In this document: positions 11,387 to 13,811 of the stretch, in pieces
Position numbering within the stretch: position 1 is the first letter of the stretch
Layout: each line of letters starts with the position of its first letter
Source of the DNA: JBFGFG01 sp041627475
GTDB taxonomy: Bacteria; Actinomycetota; Nitriliruptoria; Nitriliruptorales; Nitriliruptoraceae
Direction: 5' to 3'
Assembly (NCBI GenBank): GCA_041627475.1
Contig: JBFKQZ010000055.1
Location: 1 to 13,811, forward strand
Length of the DNA: 13,811 nt
The notes under the pieces: model-generated
What the model was told of the DNA's origin: nothing
What the model saw: the letters and a program-made list of their open reading frames with translations, nothing else
Databases searched by the model: none
Position numbers and translations under genes: made by a program

Positions 11387-12553
11387 GTGAAGACCGCAGA
11401 CCTTCCCAGCGCAGAGGTCGCCGTCGAGGAGCTCTTCGAGCGCTCCTCCGAGCGCGGCTTCGTGCTCGTCTCCGAGATCCAGGAACTCCACGACCCGCAG
11501 GTCCACGAGGAGAACTGGGTCGAGACCTCCGTGGAGGAGGCGCGCAAGCAGGGACTGCAGGTCATCGACGACGTGTCCGACGACGCGCCCGAGGACGTGG
11601 CGCTCGCCGACCCGAACGCGGCGCTGACGACCGACCTCGTCCGCCAGTACCTCAACGACGCCGGCAAGCACCAGCTGCTGACCAAGGAGGACGAGGCGGA
11701 CCTGGCCAAGCGCTACCAGGCCGGCCTCGAGGCCGACAAGATGCTCGCCGACCCGAACCGCAAGCTCACCCCCAAGCAGCGGGCCGGGCTCAAGCGGATC
11801 TCGATCGGTGGCATGCGTGCCAAGGAGCGCATGGTCCAGGCGAACCTCCGTCTGGTCGTGCCGCAGGCCCGCAAGTTCTCCGGTCGTGACCTCGACTTCA
11901 TCGAGCTGATCCAGGAGGGCAACCTCGGTCTGCTCCGTGCGGTCGAGAAGTTCGACCACACCAAGGGCTACAAGTTCTCGACCTACGCCGTGTGGTGGAT
12001 CCGGCAGGCCCTCCAGCGCGGTGTCGCGTCGAAGGCCCGCACGATCCGCGTGCCGGCCCACGTCTGGGAGCTGTACGGCAAGATCCGCCAGTCGGAGCTC
12101 CGCCTCCGTCAGCGCAAGGCCGGCGACCCCACCGACGAGGAGATCGCCGAGGAGGTCGGCCTGACCCCCGAGCGCATCCGCGAGGTGCGTGAGGCGATGC
12201 AGGACCTGGTCTCCCTCGACCGCCCGATCGGTGAGGACGGCGACGCGACGATGGGTGACCTCATCGCCGACGCCGACTCGACCGACCCGGCCGACGAGGC
12301 CCAGTCGCAGGACGCCGTCGCACAGATCAACGCGGCGCTGGACGCACTCGACGAGCGCGAGCGCGTGATCCTGATCCTCCGCTTCGGCCTCGGCGGCGAG
12401 GAGCCCCAGACGCTCGAGCAGATCGGCGAGCACTTCGGCCTGACCCGCGAGCGCATCCGCCAGATGCAGAACCGTGCACTGGCCAAGCTGCGCCACCCGA
12501 GCCGCGCCCACAACCTCAGCGGGCTGCTCGGGGTCCTGGAGCGCGCAGCCTGA
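11387..12553 (+). CDS. Sigma-70 family factor, principal (group 1/2) type
   Basis: A 388-aa RNA polymerase sigma subunit. Residues 1-75 are acidic and resemble a region 1.1. Region 1.2 is DLVRQYLNDAGKHQLLTKEDEADLAKRY (83-110). Region 2 is at about 146-228, with LIQEGNLGLLRAVEKFD and the core -10 segment YKFSTYAVWWIRQALQRG. Region 3 is at about 228-290 (DPTDEEIAEEVGLTPERI, ending in LDRPIGEDGD). Region 4 is at 316-374, with the -35-reading helix TLEQIGEHFGLTRERIRQM. It has the domain layout of RpoD/SigA or a group 2 homologue such as SigB, without the long N-terminal extension of many actinobacterial SigA proteins. Region 2.4 departs from principal sigmas (ALQRGVASKARTIRVPAHVWE). The GTG is chosen because GAAGGA lies 8 bases upstream. 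It is followed after 22 bp by the YibE/F gene. Confidence 0.93.
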   Translation: MKTADLPSAEVAVEELFERSSERGFVLVSEIQELHDPQVHEENWVETSVEEARKQGLQVIDDVSDDAPEDVALADPNAALTTDLVRQYLNDAGKHQLLTKEDEADLAKRYQAGLEADKMLADPNRKLTPKQRAGLKRISIGGMRAKERMVQANLRLVVPQARKFSGRDLDFIELIQEGNLGLLRAVEKFDHTKGYKFSTYAVWWIRQALQRGVASKARTIRVPAHVWELYGKIRQSELRLRQRKAGDPTDEEIAEEVGLTPERIREVREAMQDLVSLDRPIGEDGDATMGDLIADADSTDPADEAQSQDAVAQINAALDALDERERVILILRFGLGGEEPQTLEQIGEHFGLTRERIRQMQNRALAKLRHPSRAHNLSGLLGVLERAA

Positions 12554-12575
12554 CCACGCTGGTTCACTCCGGCGC

Positions 12576-13751
12576 ATGCTGACACACAACCACCTCCTGA
12601 CGGCGGTCGTGGCCCTCGTGGTCGCGACCGCCGTCGGCATGCTCGCGCTCTGGCCCTCGCTGGACGAGGTCCCACGGGGGACCCAGGGCACCCCGCCCGA
12701 GGTCGTCGAGGCGACGATCACCGAGCTGTTCGAGTACGAGGGCGAGACGGACCCGTTCTCCGGCGACTCCGGCCGGCGCGCCGAGATCACGCTGGTGCTC
12801 GACACCGGCGACCGCGCCGGCGAGACCGTGCTCGTCGACACCGGCCTCGACGGGTACCCACCGCTGGCCCCCGGCGACCGGGTCGAGCTGAGCCTGTCGA
12901 CCTTCGAGGACGGCACCGAGCAGTACTTCATCGTCGACCTCGTCCGGGGCCCGTCGCTGCTCGTCCTGCTGGCGGTGTTCGCCGCCGCGGTGCTCGCCGT
13001 GAGCCGCTGGCAGGGCCTGCGCGCGCTGCTCGGCCTGGCGATCAGCCTCGTCATCGTCTTCCGGTTCGTCGTCCCGGCGATCCTCGCCGGCAGTCCGCCG
13101 TTCCTCGTGGCGCTCGTCGGGTCGGCCGCCGTGCTGCTGACGACGCTGCCGCTCGCACACGGGATCAACGTCAAGACGTCGAGTGCGATCGTGGCCACCG
13201 CCGTCGCGCTGGCCGCGACGATCGGCCTCGGCGCGCTGTTCATCGACGCAGCCGCCCTCACCGGGTTCTCCAGCGAGGACGCCGTGATCGCCCGGTTCGC
13301 CGTTGCCGACCTCGACCTGCGAGGTCTCGTGCTGGCCGGTCTGGTGATCTCGGCGCTCGGAGTGCTCGACGACGTCACCGTCGCGCAGGCCAGCACCGTC
13401 CTCGCCCTGCGACGGGCCCGGCCGGGCGCCACGCGGCGGGAGATCATCGGCCAGGCGATGACGGTCGGCCGTGACCACATCGCCTCGACGGTCAACACCC
13501 TCGTGCTCGCCTACGTCGGTGCCTCGCTGGCGTTGCTGCTGGTGTTCTGGACCGGCGGGCTGCCCCTCGCGGACGTCCTGACCAGCGAGATCGTCGCCGA
13601 GGAGGTCGTCAAGACGCTCGTCGGCTCGCTCGGCATCCTCGCCGCGGTGCCCCTGACGACGCTGCTGGCCGCGTCGGTCGCGGCCGGAGCCGGCTCGGGC
13701 ATCACCGGCGACGTCCACGACACGCACGGCCACGCCCACGGGGGGCACTGA
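12576..13751 (+). CDS. YibE/F-family membrane protein with His-rich tail
   Basis: A 391-aa multipass protein of the YibE/F-like family (function not established, proposed transporter). There is one N-terminal membrane helix (8-26), an extracytoplasmic domain (about 30-125, with ITLVLDTGDRAGETVLVDTG and LAPGDRVELSL), then about seven hydrophobic segments between 127 and 373. Family marks include HGINVKTSSAI (195-205), GVLDDVTVAQAST (262-274) and TVGRDHIASTVNTLVLAYVGASLALLL (starting at 296). The last 12 residues, VHDTHGHAHGGH, hold five histidines, suggesting metal binding. ATG 12576 is chosen because the hydrophobic N-terminus starts right after it. Its ribosome site is weak, so translation may be coupled to the sigma gene 22 bp upstream. 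Confidence 0.85.
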   Translation: MLTHNHLLTAVVALVVATAVGMLALWPSLDEVPRGTQGTPPEVVEATITELFEYEGETDPFSGDSGRRAEITLVLDTGDRAGETVLVDTGLDGYPPLAPGDRVELSLSTFEDGTEQYFIVDLVRGPSLLVLLAVFAAAVLAVSRWQGLRALLGLAISLVIVFRFVVPAILAGSPPFLVALVGSAAVLLTTLPLAHGINVKTSSAIVATAVALAATIGLGALFIDAAALTGFSSEDAVIARFAVADLDLRGLVLAGLVISALGVLDDVTVAQASTVLALRRARPGATRREIIGQAMTVGRDHIASTVNTLVLAYVGASLALLLVFWTGGLPLADVLTSEIVAEEVVKTLVGSLGILAAVPLTTLLAASVAAGAGSGITGDVHDTHGHAHGGH

Positions 13752-13754
13752 CCG

Positions 13755-13811
13755 GTGCCCTCGCGCCCGGCCCTGTCCGCCGTCCTGCTCGTCGCCCTGC
13801 TCGCGCTGGGC
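13755..13811 (+). CDS. Start of an exported protein or lipoprotein (partial)
   Basis: GTG 13755 lies 3 bases after the YibE/F stop and has a run of six G residues (13740-13745) 9 bases upstream as a possible ribosome site. The 19 visible residues, MPSRPALSAVLLVALLALG, have a basic n-region and a hydrophobic core typical of a secretion signal. The frame is open to the window edge. The mature protein is outside the window, so its function cannot be told. Tight spacing indicates co-transcription with the YibE/F gene. Confidence 0.6.
   Translation, partial: MPSRPALSAVLLVALLALG

Noticed and set aside
11178..11390. 70-codon open frame in the sigma leader whose TGA overlaps the sigma GTG (GTGA)
   Set aside because: The overlap looks like translational coupling, but the product is Pro/Arg-rich without a fold signature and has no clear ribosome site. 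It is probably chance in GC-rich DNA.
1..13811. Mobile elements, CRISPR arrays, toxin-antitoxin or prophage genes
   Set aside because: No transposase, integrase, spaced repeats or short toxin-like pairs were seen. Composition is even across the window, and the DnaB-like ATPase sits alone next to coaA without other phage genes.

Overview
The window is high-GC DNA with dense coding, mostly GTG starts and the codon bias of an actinobacterium. The gene content fits a deep-branching actinobacterial lineage (Nitriliruptoria/Euzebyales-like is my guess, not proven). It combines an actinobacterial ferrochelatase with C-terminal cysteines, an AGPS-like FAD oxidase and a PIG-L hydrolase with a full-length PgpH-type (7TMR-HD) protein, which is best known from Firmicutes. 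There are no mobile elements, CRISPR arrays, rRNA or tRNA genes. This is core chromosome with several divergent and convergent gene pairs.

Layout: (1) 1-538: the C-terminus of an unidentified gene, a GC-rich palindrome, and a small two-segment membrane protein of unknown function. (2) 539-2851: an AGPS-like FAD-binding oxidase (-) and a short aminoglycoside-phosphotransferase-fold kinase (+), divergent across 66 bp that hold back-to-back -10 elements and a perfect 9+3+9 palindrome. (3) 2841-4706: ferrochelatase hemH (-) divergent from a PIG-L/LmbE deacetylase (+), with an inverted repeat between them. (4) 4723-6694: pantothenate kinase coaA followed by a standalone DnaB-C-like ATPase, a two-gene minus-strand operon. 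(5) 6856-9655: a pgpH-like membrane HD phosphohydrolase (probable c-di-AMP phosphodiesterase), then an S1-domain RNA-binding protein. (6) 9659-11040: lgt followed by a small zinc-ribbon protein (-). (7) 11041-11386: a 346-bp non-coding region with divergent promoters for lgt and for a sigma-70 gene. (8) 11387-13811: a principal-type sigma factor, a YibE/F-family membrane protein with a histidine-rich tail, and the first 19 codons of an exported protein.

The genes cover housekeeping roles: CoA synthesis (coaA), heme (hemH), lipoprotein lipidation (lgt), nucleotide second-messenger turnover (pgpH), transcription (sigma) and membrane transport (yibE/F). I see no clear-cut new defence or biosynthetic system. 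The points most worth following are the standalone DnaB-like ATPase with a retained arginine-finger motif beside coaA, the PgpH homologue outside Firmicutes, the palindromic operator-like sites in two divergent promoters, a recurring TA(C/G)(C/G)GT -10-like hexamer together with an altered region 2.4 in the local sigma factor, and a stem-loop predicted at the very 5' end of the sigma mRNA.
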